Shown: positions 51,863-60,888, numbered from the stretch's first letter. The stretch is DNA of 64,000 nucleotides from Mycolicibacterium sp. (GCF_016462545.1 NZ_JAEMTA010000001.1:320668-384667), one strand, 5' to 3'. The notes: generated from the letters alone by a model not told the origin. Numbers and translations are program-made.

Positions 51863-52800
51863 GTAAACGCGGATCGTTCGACTACCGCACTCTCGTCGGG
51901 GCCACCGACAGCCACTGGGGGCCGGGCGTCTATGAACGGCCGGTCATGGGATTGCCCGTTGCCGGCCAACACGTGTGGGGTGCGATCACGGTCGGCGACA
52001 AGCGATATCTGCTGATCAGGCACTTCATGAACGAGATGGCCGGGCGGTTCCTCACCTACGAGGCCACGATCGGCGAGGACATGACGTTCCGCAAGTCGCG
52101 GGGGTACAGCGGGTTGTGCGAACTCGGTGAGCTCGACGGGCAGTGGGGCATCTATCAACCAGGCGCGCCGCCGTCGTTCGTCTTCACGACCCAGGGCGAG
52201 CACGGTCGGTGGGTCGATGGCTCCGCCGACCTCCGATTGCGGCTGCACCCAACGGCGTTGCAATTCGTCACGCCCGACGCCGAGGAACCATTGGCGTACT
52301 TCGCGCGCGCCTTCGACGTGATCGGCGGCACCTTCGACGGGCAACCCGTCGACGCGGGTGTGGTGATGCAGGAGCAGGTCTACCTGAGTAGCGGCAAGGG
52401 CTGGATGCTCAGCCGACACAAGCGCGAACTGCAGGGCGCATGGGTCGCCTTCGCGAATCGCTATGCCGATGGTGGATTCGAGTTTGGCTCGGTGTGTGTG
52501 GGGACCAGGGGTTGGCAGTTCGGGGTGGTCATCACCTCCGACGGCGACCACGTGTTCGCAGACCGGCCGGCGGGCCGGGCCACCTCCGATGGCGAGGCGT
52601 TCACGGTTGAACTGGACTTCGCCGACGACGGAGTCTGGCGGTGGCGTCCACCCCTCGAAGGCGGAGGGCGCGTGCCACTTCCGGGTCCGCGGGAAACCAC
52701 TCCGCTGTGGGCCGAGGGGGTGTTCCAGCGCGACGACGATGACCGCGAACTGGTCTTCGCCCACACCTGGGCGGAGGTGTACCCACATCATCTCGACTGA
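51859..52800 (+). CDS. Beta-rich protein of unknown function, possibly lipocalin-like
   Basis: The protein has 313 residues from the GTG at 51859. No signal peptide or membrane helix is present. Alternating hydrophobic strands with many Trp/Gly turns (HVWGAITVGDKRYLLIRHF, WGIYQPGAPPSFVFTTQGEH, WQFGVVITSDGDHVFADRP) suggest a two-domain beta-barrel like the AttH/carotenoid-hydratase lipocalins. Such proteins bind or modify hydrophobic molecules. The assignment is tentative. It is the last gene of the TetR operon. Confidence 0.82.
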   Translation: MSKRGSFDYRTLVGATDSHWGPGVYERPVMGLPVAGQHVWGAITVGDKRYLLIRHFMNEMAGRFLTYEATIGEDMTFRKSRGYSGLCELGELDGQWGIYQPGAPPSFVFTTQGEHGRWVDGSADLRLRLHPTALQFVTPDAEEPLAYFARAFDVIGGTFDGQPVDAGVVMQEQVYLSSGKGWMLSRHKRELQGAWVAFANRYADGGFEFGSVCVGTRGWQFGVVITSDGDHVFADRPAGRATSDGEAFTVELDFADDGVWRWRPPLEGGGRVPLPGPRETTPLWAEGVFQRDDDDRELVFAHTWAEVYPHHLD

Positions 52801-52805
52801 CTCCG

Positions 52806-52868
52806 CGCCGAAAGTCCGCTTGTTGACGGCCTACTCGGGCGATGTGCACGACGACCGTGCTTTCGGCG
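52806..52868. terminator. Long-range inverted repeat between convergent genes
   Basis: CGCCGAAAG (52806-52814) pairs with CTTTCGGCG (52860-52868) across 45 bases, which hold a smaller GCACG/CGTGC hairpin. It sits between convergent operons and may terminate both. The evidence is pairing and position only. Confidence 0.4.
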
Positions 52869-52874
52869 GCGGGT

Positions 52875-54017
52875 CTAGAAGCCCATCTTGCGGCCGATCA
52901 GGTCGCGCATGATTTCGCTGGTGCCGCCGTAGATGCGTTGAACGCGGGCGTCCCGCCACAGCCTGGCGATCTCGTACTCGTTGATGTAGCCGTAGCCGCC
53001 GTGCAGTTGCAGGCAGCGGTCGATGATCTGCCACTGCTGCTCGGTGGTCCACAGCTTGGCGCCGGCCGCCTCTTCGGCCGTCAACGTGCCTGCGTTGACG
53101 CCCGCGATGCAGCGGTCGACGTAGACCTGCATCACGTCGAGCAGCACGCTCATGTCGGCGATGGCGTGACGATTGACCTGGAACGTGCCGATCGGTTGGC
53201 CGAAGGCCTTGCGGTCCAATGCGTATGCCTTCGTCAACTCGAGCGCGCGTCGGGCCTGGGCGACCGCGTGGATGGCGATGCCGAGGCGTTCGGCCGGCAG
53301 GTTGCGCATCAGGTGATAGAAGCCACGGTTCTCCTCTCCGATGAGATTGGCGACTGGCACGCGGACGTCGGTGTAGGACAGCTCGGCGGTGTCCGCCGAG
53401 CGGACACCTATCTTGTCGAGCTTGCGCCCCTTGACGAATCCCGGGGCATCGGCCTCGACGGCGATCAGGCTGACGCCCTTGTGGCCCGCGCTCGGGTCGG
53501 TCTTCACCGCCGTCACCACCAGGTCTGCCAGGATCCCGCTGCTGATGAAGGTCTTGGCGCCGTTGATGACGTAGTCGTCGCCGTCGCGGACGGCGGTCGT
53601 CGTGATGCCCGCCAGATCGGATCCCGCACCGGGCTCCGACATGGCCACCGCGGTGATGAGCTCACCTGAGACGAACCCGGGGAGCCAACGCTCCTTCTGT
53701 TCGTCGGTGGTCATGTGCACCAAATACGAAGCCATGATGTCGTTTTGGAGGCCGAAACCCACGCCGGCGCTGCCCGTGGCGTAGTACTCCTCGTTCATGA
53801 TGGCGTTGAACCGGAAGTCGGTGATGCCTTGGCCGCCGAACTCCTCCGGTGCTTCCCAGCCGAGCAGGCCGGTTTCACCTGCCTTCAGCCACACCGAGCG
53901 GTCGGTGAGTCCGGCGCGTTCCCACTCGTCGGTGTGCGGCGCGACCTCTTTCTCGTAGAAGGCCCGGGCGGTGGCCCGGAATTCGTCGTGCTCGGACTCG
54001 AAGATGTCGCGCTTCAT
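52875..54017 (-). CDS. Acyl-CoA dehydrogenase
   Basis: The protein has 380 residues from the ATG at 54017 (GGAAGTGG upstream; a TTG at 54035 is an alternative). It is a complete canonical ACAD: TAVAMSEPGAGSDLAGITTTA (signature 1), FISSGILADLVV, and LQLHGGYGYINEYEIARLWRDARVQRIYGGTSEIMRDLIG (signature 2 region). The GG before TSEI and the glutamate in LPAERLGIA place the catalytic base in helix G, as in isovaleryl/long-chain types. It is divergent from the thioesterase-SDR pair across regulon site 5. Confidence 0.95.
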   Translation of the reverse strand: MKRDIFESEHDEFRATARAFYEKEVAPHTDEWERAGLTDRSVWLKAGETGLLGWEAPEEFGGQGITDFRFNAIMNEEYYATGSAGVGFGLQNDIMASYLVHMTTDEQKERWLPGFVSGELITAVAMSEPGAGSDLAGITTTAVRDGDDYVINGAKTFISSGILADLVVTAVKTDPSAGHKGVSLIAVEADAPGFVKGRKLDKIGVRSADTAELSYTDVRVPVANLIGEENRGFYHLMRNLPAERLGIAIHAVAQARRALELTKAYALDRKAFGQPIGTFQVNRHAIADMSVLLDVMQVYVDRCIAGVNAGTLTAEEAAGAKLWTTEQQWQIIDRCLQLHGGYGYINEYEIARLWRDARVQRIYGGTSEIMRDLIGRKMGF

Positions 54018-54056
54018 TTCCACTTCCTTCGTCAAAGCGGTCGGGACTTGCCTACC

Positions 54057-54067
54057 GTACAGCGTAT
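54057..54067. promoter_or_regulatory. WTACRNYGTAW regulon site 5
   Basis: GTACAGCGTAT matches the consensus at 10 of 11 positions, between the divergent starts at 54017 and 54123. The neighbouring TATAGT (54065-54070) could be a -10 for the rightward genes. Confidence 0.45.
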
Positions 54068-54122
54068 AGTTTCGATTCCACAGTGGGCGAACGAGCTGCC
54101 TCTACGACTGACGGGCGACGAA

Positions 54123-54659
54123 ATGGCGCAGGACGACACGGCTTCCGATCTACTCGCCTGGATCGGGTCGGATTCGGTGGGACGGCCGATGAGCGACGGC
54201 GGCGTCACGTTGTGCGGCTCGTGCCGGGCATCGCGCGACTGCCGCCTGGGAGTGACTCGCGAGTGGCTCCAGGACGACGACGTATCGCACTTCGAGGTCA
54301 CCTGCCCGCGCGATCAGGAGGGTGGCCCCAACGTCGCGCACGGAGGTTGGACGGCTGGCGTGATGGACGAGATGCTGGGCCACGTTCCGCTGTTGCACGA
54401 CCAGATGACTGTGACCGCGACGTTGACCGTCAACTTCAAGAAGCCGGTGCCCGTCGAGCGGCCATTGGTCGCCCGTGCGTGGATAGACAAGATCGAGGGT
54501 TCGAAGTGGTTCATCTCGGGTGAGCTGCTGCTTCTGCCGACGCGGAGCGTGCTGGCGACGGCGACCGGCATCTGGATCGCCAGGGATCCTTCGCATTTCG
54601 CGCGTCACGAGAAATGGCTCGCCGAGCAAGACGCCGTTCGTGTGGGCGAAGGGGAGTGA
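54123..54659 (+). CDS. PaaI family acyl-CoA thioesterase
   Basis: The protein has 178 residues from the ATG at 54123. A short Cys-rich N-terminal element (CGSCRASRDCRLG) is followed by a hotdog domain with GGPNVAHGGWTAGVMDEMLGHV and the TVNFKKPVPVERPLVARAWID strand. The PaaI-type motif HGG..A..ME is present as HGGWTAGVMDE. It ends 2 bp before the SDR gene. It may hydrolyse a dead-end or product acyl-CoA. Confidence 0.88.
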   Translation: MAQDDTASDLLAWIGSDSVGRPMSDGGVTLCGSCRASRDCRLGVTREWLQDDDVSHFEVTCPRDQEGGPNVAHGGWTAGVMDEMLGHVPLLHDQMTVTATLTVNFKKPVPVERPLVARAWIDKIEGSKWFISGELLLLPTRSVLATATGIWIARDPSHFARHEKWLAEQDAVRVGEGE

Positions 54660-54661
54660 GC

Positions 54662-55477
54662 ATGGGTCTCTTGGACGGCAGGGTCGCCTTCATCACCGGT
54701 GCCGCCCGCGGGCAGGGACGCAGTCACGCCGTACGCCTGGCGCGCGAGGGTGCCTCGATCATCGCCATCGACGTCGCCGCCGACGTGTCGCCGGACAACG
54801 GCTATCCGCCGGCGACGCGAGCCGACCTCGACGAGACCGTCGCCCTGGTGCAGGCCGAGGGTCGGGAGATCCTCGCCCGTGTGGTGGACGTCCGCGACTC
54901 GGACGGGATGAACGCCATCCTGGCCCGGGGGGCCGCGACGTTCGGTCGCCTCGACGTGGTGGTCGCCAATGCGGGCATCGTGAGCTGGGGACGGTTCTGG
55001 GAGATGTCCGACGACCAGTGGCAGACGCTGATCGACGTCAACCTGACCGGGGTGTGGCGCACGATGAAGGCGGCTGCGCCGTACATGATCGATGCGGGAA
55101 ACGGCGGATCGATCATCGCGATCAGTTCGGTATCGGGCATCAAGTCACTGCCCGGGCAGGCGCACTACAGCGCGGCCAAACACGGGGTGGTGGGACTGAC
55201 GAAGACCGCCGCGATCGAACTCGGCGAGTACGGAATACGGGTGAATTCGATCCATCCGTGGGGCGTCGCCACTCCCATGGCCGCCGAGGACGCGAACATG
55301 GCGAAGCTGTGCACCGACCATCCCAACTACGGCATGTCCTTCGCCAGTGCGCTGCCCGGACTTCCGCTAGCCGAACCGGACGACATCTCCGATGGCGTCG
55401 TCTACCTGGCTTCGGACCTGTCTCGGGCAGTGACGGGCACGCAGCTCACGATCGACATGGGGGCCACAAAGGTCTGA
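54662..55477 (+). CDS. Mycofactocin-coupled type SDR oxidoreductase
   Basis: The protein has 271 residues from the ATG at 54662. It has the subfamily signature ITGAARGQGRSHAVRLAREGA with the extended DVAADVSPDNGYPPATRADLDET loop, Ser in ISSVSGIKS, and the catalytic pair in HYSAAKHGV. Such enzymes hold NAD non-exchangeably and hand electrons to mycofactocin. It is co-transcribed with the thioesterase and is the second such enzyme in the window. Confidence 0.93.
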   Translation: MGLLDGRVAFITGAARGQGRSHAVRLAREGASIIAIDVAADVSPDNGYPPATRADLDETVALVQAEGREILARVVDVRDSDGMNAILARGAATFGRLDVVVANAGIVSWGRFWEMSDDQWQTLIDVNLTGVWRTMKAAAPYMIDAGNGGSIIAISSVSGIKSLPGQAHYSAAKHGVVGLTKTAAIELGEYGIRVNSIHPWGVATPMAAEDANMAKLCTDHPNYGMSFASALPGLPLAEPDDISDGVVYLASDLSRAVTGTQLTIDMGATKV

Positions 55478-55544
55478 TCAGACGGCACATCTCGCGTCAT
55501 TCGCGAGGGCCGATCTGCTCGATATGATAGTTTCGCCTTTACAC

Positions 55545-55555
55545 GTACAGTGTCG
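55545..55555. promoter_or_regulatory. WTACRNYGTAW regulon site 6 (weak)
   Basis: GTACAGTGTCG shares TACAGTGT with site 3 but matches the full consensus at only 8 of 11 positions. The overlapping TTTACACGTACA (55538-55549) resembles the 2-base-spacer sites at 41327 and 61733. It lies 31 bp before the P450 start. Confidence 0.35.
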
Positions 55556-55585
55556 GTCGTCACAGCCCGTTGGGAGTAGGTAGTC

Positions 55586-56797
55586 ATGGAGCAGGCCCCC
55601 CGTTTCGATCCACGAATCGCACCGTTCTCGCTGTCGGTGAAGGATCTCTCGGATCCGCAGAAGGTCTACTACGACAAGGCGAAGAACGTCCGCGCCGAGC
55701 GCATCGAGGGCGTCGTCCATCTGTATCGGATGGCCGACATCGTCGCCATCAACCGGCACCCCCTCGTCACCGGGACGGGGGGACGCGGTGGCAGCTTCGG
55801 CAACGCCGGCGCCTTGATTCCCTTGGAGATCGACGGCAACGAGCACAAGAAGTGGCGGCGTCTCCTCGATCCGATGTTCGCCCCGAAACAGGTCATCCGA
55901 ATGGAGGACTCGGTGCGTGCCCTCGCCGCTGAACTCATCGACGGATTCGCCGATGACGGGCACGTGGATCTTGCCAAGGAGTTCTGCGTTCCGTTGCCCT
56001 GCTTGACCTTCCTGCGACTTCTTGGAGCGCCTGTCGAGGATCTCGACTTCTTCCTGGAATTCAAGGACGGCGTGATCCACCCTCAAGGCGACACGGTCGA
56101 GGAGATGGACGCCAACATGGCACTGGCGGGCGGCAAGCTCCTGGAGTACTTCGCGAACTTCCTCGCCAAGCGCCGGGCGGAGACCGAGCGGGCCGACGAC
56201 ATCATTTCGCAACTGCTGCACTCGGAGGTCGAGGGCGAAGCGCTCACCGATCTCGAGCTGCTGAACATCTTGTTCCTGTTCATGTTCGCCGGTCTCGACA
56301 CCGTCACCTCCTCGATGTCGTGCACGCTGGCCTGGTTGGGTCAGCACCCGGAGGAGCGTCGACGACTGGTCGAGGACAAGTCATTGATACCAGCGGCGGT
56401 CGAGGAGATCATGCGCTTCGAGTCGCCGGTGCCCGGCGGCATGAGGTACGCCGACCAGGAGGACATCGACCTGGGCGACGGTCTCGTCATCAAGAAGGGC
56501 GAGGCGATGTACCCCCTGTGGGCGGCGGCCAACGTCGACCCCAACGCCTTCCAGAACCCGCTGGAAGTGGACTTCAGCCGGCGCGCCAACCACATCGTGT
56601 TCGCCAGCGGTCTGCACCGCTGCCTGGGATCGCACCTCGCCCGACTGGAGATGCGACTGGCCGTCGAGGAACTGCTGGCCCGGATTCCGGAGTACTCGAT
56701 CGCCGAGGGCGAAGAGCTCGTCTACGACAACATCTCGGTTCGCAACGTCACGTACCTGCCGATCACGTTCAAGCCGCGGGTCGGCGCTTCGGCCTGA
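55586..56797 (+). CDS. Cytochrome P450
   Basis: The 403-residue soluble P450 has the I-helix MFAGLDTVTSSM, K-helix E-I-M-R and heme loop FASGLHRCLGSHLARLE with the Cys ligand (the usual FGxGxHxCxG has Ala-Ser here). ATG start behind GGGAGTAGG. It heads an operon with the double CaiB gene and a FadD gene, suggesting hydroxylation to a carboxylate followed by CoA activation, as known for CYP125/CYP142-type sterol side-chain oxidation. The specific substrate is not known. Confidence 0.95.
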   Translation: MEQAPRFDPRIAPFSLSVKDLSDPQKVYYDKAKNVRAERIEGVVHLYRMADIVAINRHPLVTGTGGRGGSFGNAGALIPLEIDGNEHKKWRRLLDPMFAPKQVIRMEDSVRALAAELIDGFADDGHVDLAKEFCVPLPCLTFLRLLGAPVEDLDFFLEFKDGVIHPQGDTVEEMDANMALAGGKLLEYFANFLAKRRAETERADDIISQLLHSEVEGEALTDLELLNILFLFMFAGLDTVTSSMSCTLAWLGQHPEERRRLVEDKSLIPAAVEEIMRFESPVPGGMRYADQEDIDLGDGLVIKKGEAMYPLWAAANVDPNAFQNPLEVDFSRRANHIVFASGLHRCLGSHLARLEMRLAVEELLARIPEYSIAEGEELVYDNISVRNVTYLPITFKPRVGASA

Positions 56798-56849
56798 TTC
56801 GGGATCCGTTCCCGCGACCGACGTCAGCACACCCCACAGGGAGAGATCG

Positions 56850-59252
56850 ATGAACCGCATTCTCGAAGGCATCAACGTGCTCGAGCTCGGCTCTGGCAGC
56901 GTGGCCGCCTCGATCGCCGGTGTGGTCTTGGCCGACGCCGGAGCCCGGGTGATCAAGGTCGAGCCGCCCGACGGTGACCGGTTGCGGACCGACAACCCCA
57001 GCGGCTTCCTGGTCTGGAATCGCGGCAAGGACAGCCTCGTCGCGGACCTGCGCACCGCCGACGGTCAAGACCGGCTAAGAGCGCTGGCGCGCAGCGTGGA
57101 CGTCGTGATCGAAGGTTTCGCCCCGGGCGTCAGCGACGCGTGGGACGTCGGAGCAGACGCCCTGCGGGCGATCAACCCGGCGCTGATTCACCTGTCCATC
57201 ACCGGATTTGGCAAGACCGGCGCGTATGCCGGGCTCAAGTCCTACGACTCATTGGTCGCCGCGAAGGCCGGCCTGTGGGCGCGCGGCAGCTGGGGCCACC
57301 GCGACGGGCCGATCATGTTCCCGGTTCCATGGGCCAGCTTTGGCGCGGCCATGCAGTCGGTGGCCGGCATCATCGGCGCTCTACTGGCGCGGGAGAAGAC
57401 GGGTCGCGGTCAGGCACTGGACTCCACCCTGGTGGCCGGACTCGACCCGATCGACTACTTCGTCTCGACGATCGTCCAGTTGATGGCCAAGAAGGGTGAA
57501 TCAACCAGCGGGGACTCACGTTCGTTGACCGGAGCCAGCCGTTTCGGTGTGCTTCTGGCGACCAGGGATGGACGGTTCATCCAGACCTCGACCATGCTGC
57601 CGCACCAGGGCAAGGCCTTGTGCGACGTCGCCGGCGTCGGCGAGGCGGTGGAGAAGGACCCGCGCTTCAGTGGGCTGCCGAGCTTCGCCAACGCCGACGA
57701 TGCGCAAGAGTGGGAAGACCTCCTGATGGAGGCGTTCCGCGCCCGAGACTTCGACCACTGGCTCCCGCTGCTGCAGGCCAGCCCAGACATCGCCTTCGAG
57801 GTCGCGGTGACCAGCGAGGAGGGGCTCGAGCACCCGCAGATCGTCCACAACGGTGATGTGATCGTCGTCGACGATCCCGCGCTGGGCGAGGTCCGCGAGG
57901 TCGGCCCGGTCGGACACTTCTCCCGGACTCCCATCGTGGTCGAGCGGTCGGCTCCAGAACTCGGCTCAGCCACCGAAGGCTTTGCTGCACATGCCTTCCC
58001 GGAGGGTGGGCAGAAGACGCCTGCGCACCCATTCGCCGGAATCACCGTCGTCGAGTTCGGCTACTTCTACGCCATGCCGTACGCCACGGCGATGCTGGCG
58101 GCGCTCGGTGCGCGGGTCATCAAGATCGAGGACGGCAAAGGCGACCCGCACCGCAATTCGTTCGGACCTGAGGTCGCCAGCACCAAGACCACCGCAGGCA
58201 AGGAGAGCGTATCGATCGATCTGCGCACCGCCGAAGGTCGCGCGATCGCGCAGCAGATCGTGGCGAAGGCCGATGTGTTTCTGACCGGCTTCCGTTCCGG
58301 CGTCGCCGACAAGATGGGACTGGGCTACGAGGAACTCACGGCGCTGAATCCGCGGCTGCTCTACGTCCACGCTGCCGGCTACGGCACCGACGGACCGTAC
58401 GCTCACCGCGCGTTGTATGCCCAAGCAGCGCAATCGGTTGCAGGCAGTTTCGGCCGCCAGGTGGGTTACTGGACCGACCCGGCACAGAGCGAGGGCTTCA
58501 GCGTGCTCGAGTTGCAAGCCGTCGTCATGCCGCACCTCAACCAGCTGGTCGACGGTGACAGCAATGCGGCGCTGACGCTTCTGGCGGCGCTCTCGCTCGG
58601 CCTCTACCACCAGCAGCGGACGGGTGAGGGCCAGTTCCTCGGCACGTCCATGATCGGCGGAAACGCCTGGGCCTACTCCGACGATTTCTGCAGCTACGCC
58701 GGGAAGCCGCCAACGCCGTTGTGCGACAGCGAGTATTACGGCACCAGTGCACTCGATCGGGTCTACGAGGCCAGCGAAGGCAGCTGGGTGGCGCTCGCGG
58801 TGCGTACCGACGCGGAGTTCGCCGCGTTGCTCAACGGAGTTGGCCTCGACGCCGACGAGCGGTTCGCTACGGCGTCCGCGCGTGCGGAGCATGACGACGA
58901 TCTCGTCGACGTGCTCGGCAAGGCGTTCGCGGAAAGGCCTGCAGCGGAATGGGAATCGATTCTGAGTGCTGCGAGGGTGGGCTGCGTCGAGGTCAATCTG
59001 CTGGGCCAACCCGTCTTCACCTCGTTCGACCCGGTTCTGCGTGAGACGGGTCTGACGGTGACCGTCAATCATCCGCTGTACGGTGAGATCGTCCGGACTG
59101 CACCGCCCATCGCGTTCTCCGAGACCCCGGGTCGCGTGGCTCCGCCCTGCGTGCGCGGTCAGCACAACAGGTCGATCCTGACGGAGCTGGGATACAGCGA
59201 CGGCGACATCACCAAGTTCGAAGAGCTCGACGTCATCACCGCGCCAGCCTGA
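56850..59252 (+). CDS. Double-domain CaiB/BaiF CoA-transferase fusion
   Basis: The 800-residue protein is two family III CoA-transferase domains in tandem: residues about 1-385 and 395-800. Each begins with a GI.V.E.G..... and GARVIK(V/I)E pattern. The first half keeps the catalytic Asp (GRGQALDSTL, Asp191). In the second half the same place reads GEGQFLGTSM with Gly598, so only one half appears catalytic. Fusion would mimic the interlocked dimer of normal enzymes. It lies between the P450 and a FadD gene (4-bp gap). Confidence 0.93.
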   Translation: MNRILEGINVLELGSGSVAASIAGVVLADAGARVIKVEPPDGDRLRTDNPSGFLVWNRGKDSLVADLRTADGQDRLRALARSVDVVIEGFAPGVSDAWDVGADALRAINPALIHLSITGFGKTGAYAGLKSYDSLVAAKAGLWARGSWGHRDGPIMFPVPWASFGAAMQSVAGIIGALLAREKTGRGQALDSTLVAGLDPIDYFVSTIVQLMAKKGESTSGDSRSLTGASRFGVLLATRDGRFIQTSTMLPHQGKALCDVAGVGEAVEKDPRFSGLPSFANADDAQEWEDLLMEAFRARDFDHWLPLLQASPDIAFEVAVTSEEGLEHPQIVHNGDVIVVDDPALGEVREVGPVGHFSRTPIVVERSAPELGSATEGFAAHAFPEGGQKTPAHPFAGITVVEFGYFYAMPYATAMLAALGARVIKIEDGKGDPHRNSFGPEVASTKTTAGKESVSIDLRTAEGRAIAQQIVAKADVFLTGFRSGVADKMGLGYEELTALNPRLLYVHAAGYGTDGPYAHRALYAQAAQSVAGSFGRQVGYWTDPAQSEGFSVLELQAVVMPHLNQLVDGDSNAALTLLAALSLGLYHQQRTGEGQFLGTSMIGGNAWAYSDDFCSYAGKPPTPLCDSEYYGTSALDRVYEASEGSWVALAVRTDAEFAALLNGVGLDADERFATASARAEHDDDLVDVLGKAFAERPAAEWESILSAARVGCVEVNLLGQPVFTSFDPVLRETGLTVTVNHPLYGEIVRTAPPIAFSETPGRVAPPCVRGQHNRSILTELGYSDGDITKFEELDVITAPA

Positions 59253-59256
59253 CCCC

Positions 59257-60879
59257 GTGGCAAACAGCATCGTGCGCGCACTGATACCGGACGAGCTGCG
59301 GCGCCGCTATCTCGACGAAGGGCTCTGGGACGATTCGTCATTGGGCTCGATGCTCAGCGCATGTCTGCGAGCGCGCCCAGATCAGACCGTTCGGGTGTGG
59401 TCGAAGACGTCGCCGCGGGCGACCACGTTCCGGGGTCTCGACGAACTGTCGCGACGGTTCGCGGCGGGCCTTCAGGCGCGTGGTGTGCGCACGGGTGACC
59501 GTGTCGTCTACCAGCTTCCGAATGGGGTGGAAGCGGCCGCCGCCTTCCTGGGTCTCGCCGCGCTGGGTGCGGTCCTGGTGCCGGTGGCGGGCTTCTACGG
59601 TCGCAGGGAACTCGTCGACATCGTCAATGCGGTGCAGGCCTCGGTGCTGGTCACCACGGCTCGGCACGGAAGCCGAAACTACCTCGCCGAGCTTCGTGAT
59701 TCTCGGTCAGCCATGCCGGGACTGGAGACGGTCGTGCTGTGCGGCAGCGAACCGGTCACCGACGCCATCGCCTTCGACGACGTGGTCACCGCGGCGCCAC
59801 TCTCGACGATCGCCGCGATCAATCCCGACGATCCCTGCTTGTTCGCCTTCACCTCGGGAACGTCCGGCCGGTCGAAGGCCGTGATGCATACCCATCGGAC
59901 GCTCGGGGCAGAGGTGCGTCTGCACCTGGCATCCATCGTGCCGCGGGGCGTGACCCCGCAGATCATGGCGTCGCCGATCGCGCACGCGGCGGGCATGACG
60001 ATGGGACTTCTCGGACCGCTGCTTCGTGGTGAGCCGATCAACTACGTGGACACCTTCGACATCGACTTCATCCTCGACGTCTGCGGTCGCGAGCACCTCG
60101 CACCCGGGGGCGGGGCGGCGGTCTTCCTCTCCGCCCTCATCGACCACCCCGGCTTCACCGACGAGATCGCCGAGCGGATGGGCTACGTCGTCCTGGGTGG
60201 ATCCATCGTCCCGGCGGCGTTGGTGGACAAAGCCGCCCGACGCGGGATCACCGTCTTGCGGTCCTACGGATCCACCGAGCATCCCACCATCAGCAGCGGT
60301 CTGATCACCGACAGCGCCGAGCAGTTGCGGACCACGGATGGACGCGTGCTTCCCGGCGTGGAGGTGGTCATCAAGCTCGCAGACGGGTCGTCCGCGCTGG
60401 CAGGGACTGAAGGCGAGATCTACAGCCGCGGCCCGGACCGCTGCGCGGGCTATCTCGACGCGGGGGAGAACGTCGGATCCTTCGACGCCGACGGCTGGCT
60501 GGCGACCGGTGACCTCGGGATCCTCGATGCCGCTGGGCATCTCGCGATCACCGGGCGCGTCAAGGATCTCATCATCCGCAACGGCTACAACATTTCGCCC
60601 GCCGAGGTCGAGAACGCCCTGCTGACATGCGAGGGCGTGGGGGAGGTGGCCGTGGTAGGGGTTCCCGATGCTCGCACCGGTGAGCGGGCCGTCGCGTTCG
60701 TCACACCGAGTGGATCTGACACGCCCACATTGGCCGACCTCGCCGCACACCTCGCGGCGATCGGGATGGCAAAGCCGAAGTGGCCGGAAGAGCTACGCCT
60801 GGTCGACGCCTTCCCACGCACTGCGTCGGGGAAGGTGCAGAAGTTTCAGCTGCGCAACGACTTCCGGTCGCAGCGCTGA
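59257..60879 (+). CDS. Acyl-CoA synthetase (FadD-type, AMP-binding)
   Basis: The 540-residue protein has a GTG start 4 bp after the CaiB stop. The motifs are FAFTSGTSGRSKAVMHTH (P-loop; Gly-Thr-Ser-Gly rather than Gly-Thr-Thr-Gly), RSYGSTEHPTIS, GWLATGDLGILDAAGHLAITGRVKDLIIRNGYNISP and the catalytic Lys in RTASGKVQKFQLR. It makes an acyl-CoA from a free acid. It resembles the FadD at 61762 in domain layout and in the unusual STEHP/CTEHP segment, so the two are probably duplicates. It is the last gene of its operon. Confidence 0.93.
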   Translation: MANSIVRALIPDELRRRYLDEGLWDDSSLGSMLSACLRARPDQTVRVWSKTSPRATTFRGLDELSRRFAAGLQARGVRTGDRVVYQLPNGVEAAAAFLGLAALGAVLVPVAGFYGRRELVDIVNAVQASVLVTTARHGSRNYLAELRDSRSAMPGLETVVLCGSEPVTDAIAFDDVVTAAPLSTIAAINPDDPCLFAFTSGTSGRSKAVMHTHRTLGAEVRLHLASIVPRGVTPQIMASPIAHAAGMTMGLLGPLLRGEPINYVDTFDIDFILDVCGREHLAPGGGAAVFLSALIDHPGFTDEIAERMGYVVLGGSIVPAALVDKAARRGITVLRSYGSTEHPTISSGLITDSAEQLRTTDGRVLPGVEVVIKLADGSSALAGTEGEIYSRGPDRCAGYLDAGENVGSFDADGWLATGDLGILDAAGHLAITGRVKDLIIRNGYNISPAEVENALLTCEGVGEVAVVGVPDARTGERAVAFVTPSGSDTPTLADLAAHLAAIGMAKPKWPEELRLVDAFPRTASGKVQKFQLRNDFRSQR

Positions 60880-60888
60880 GGGCTGTGC

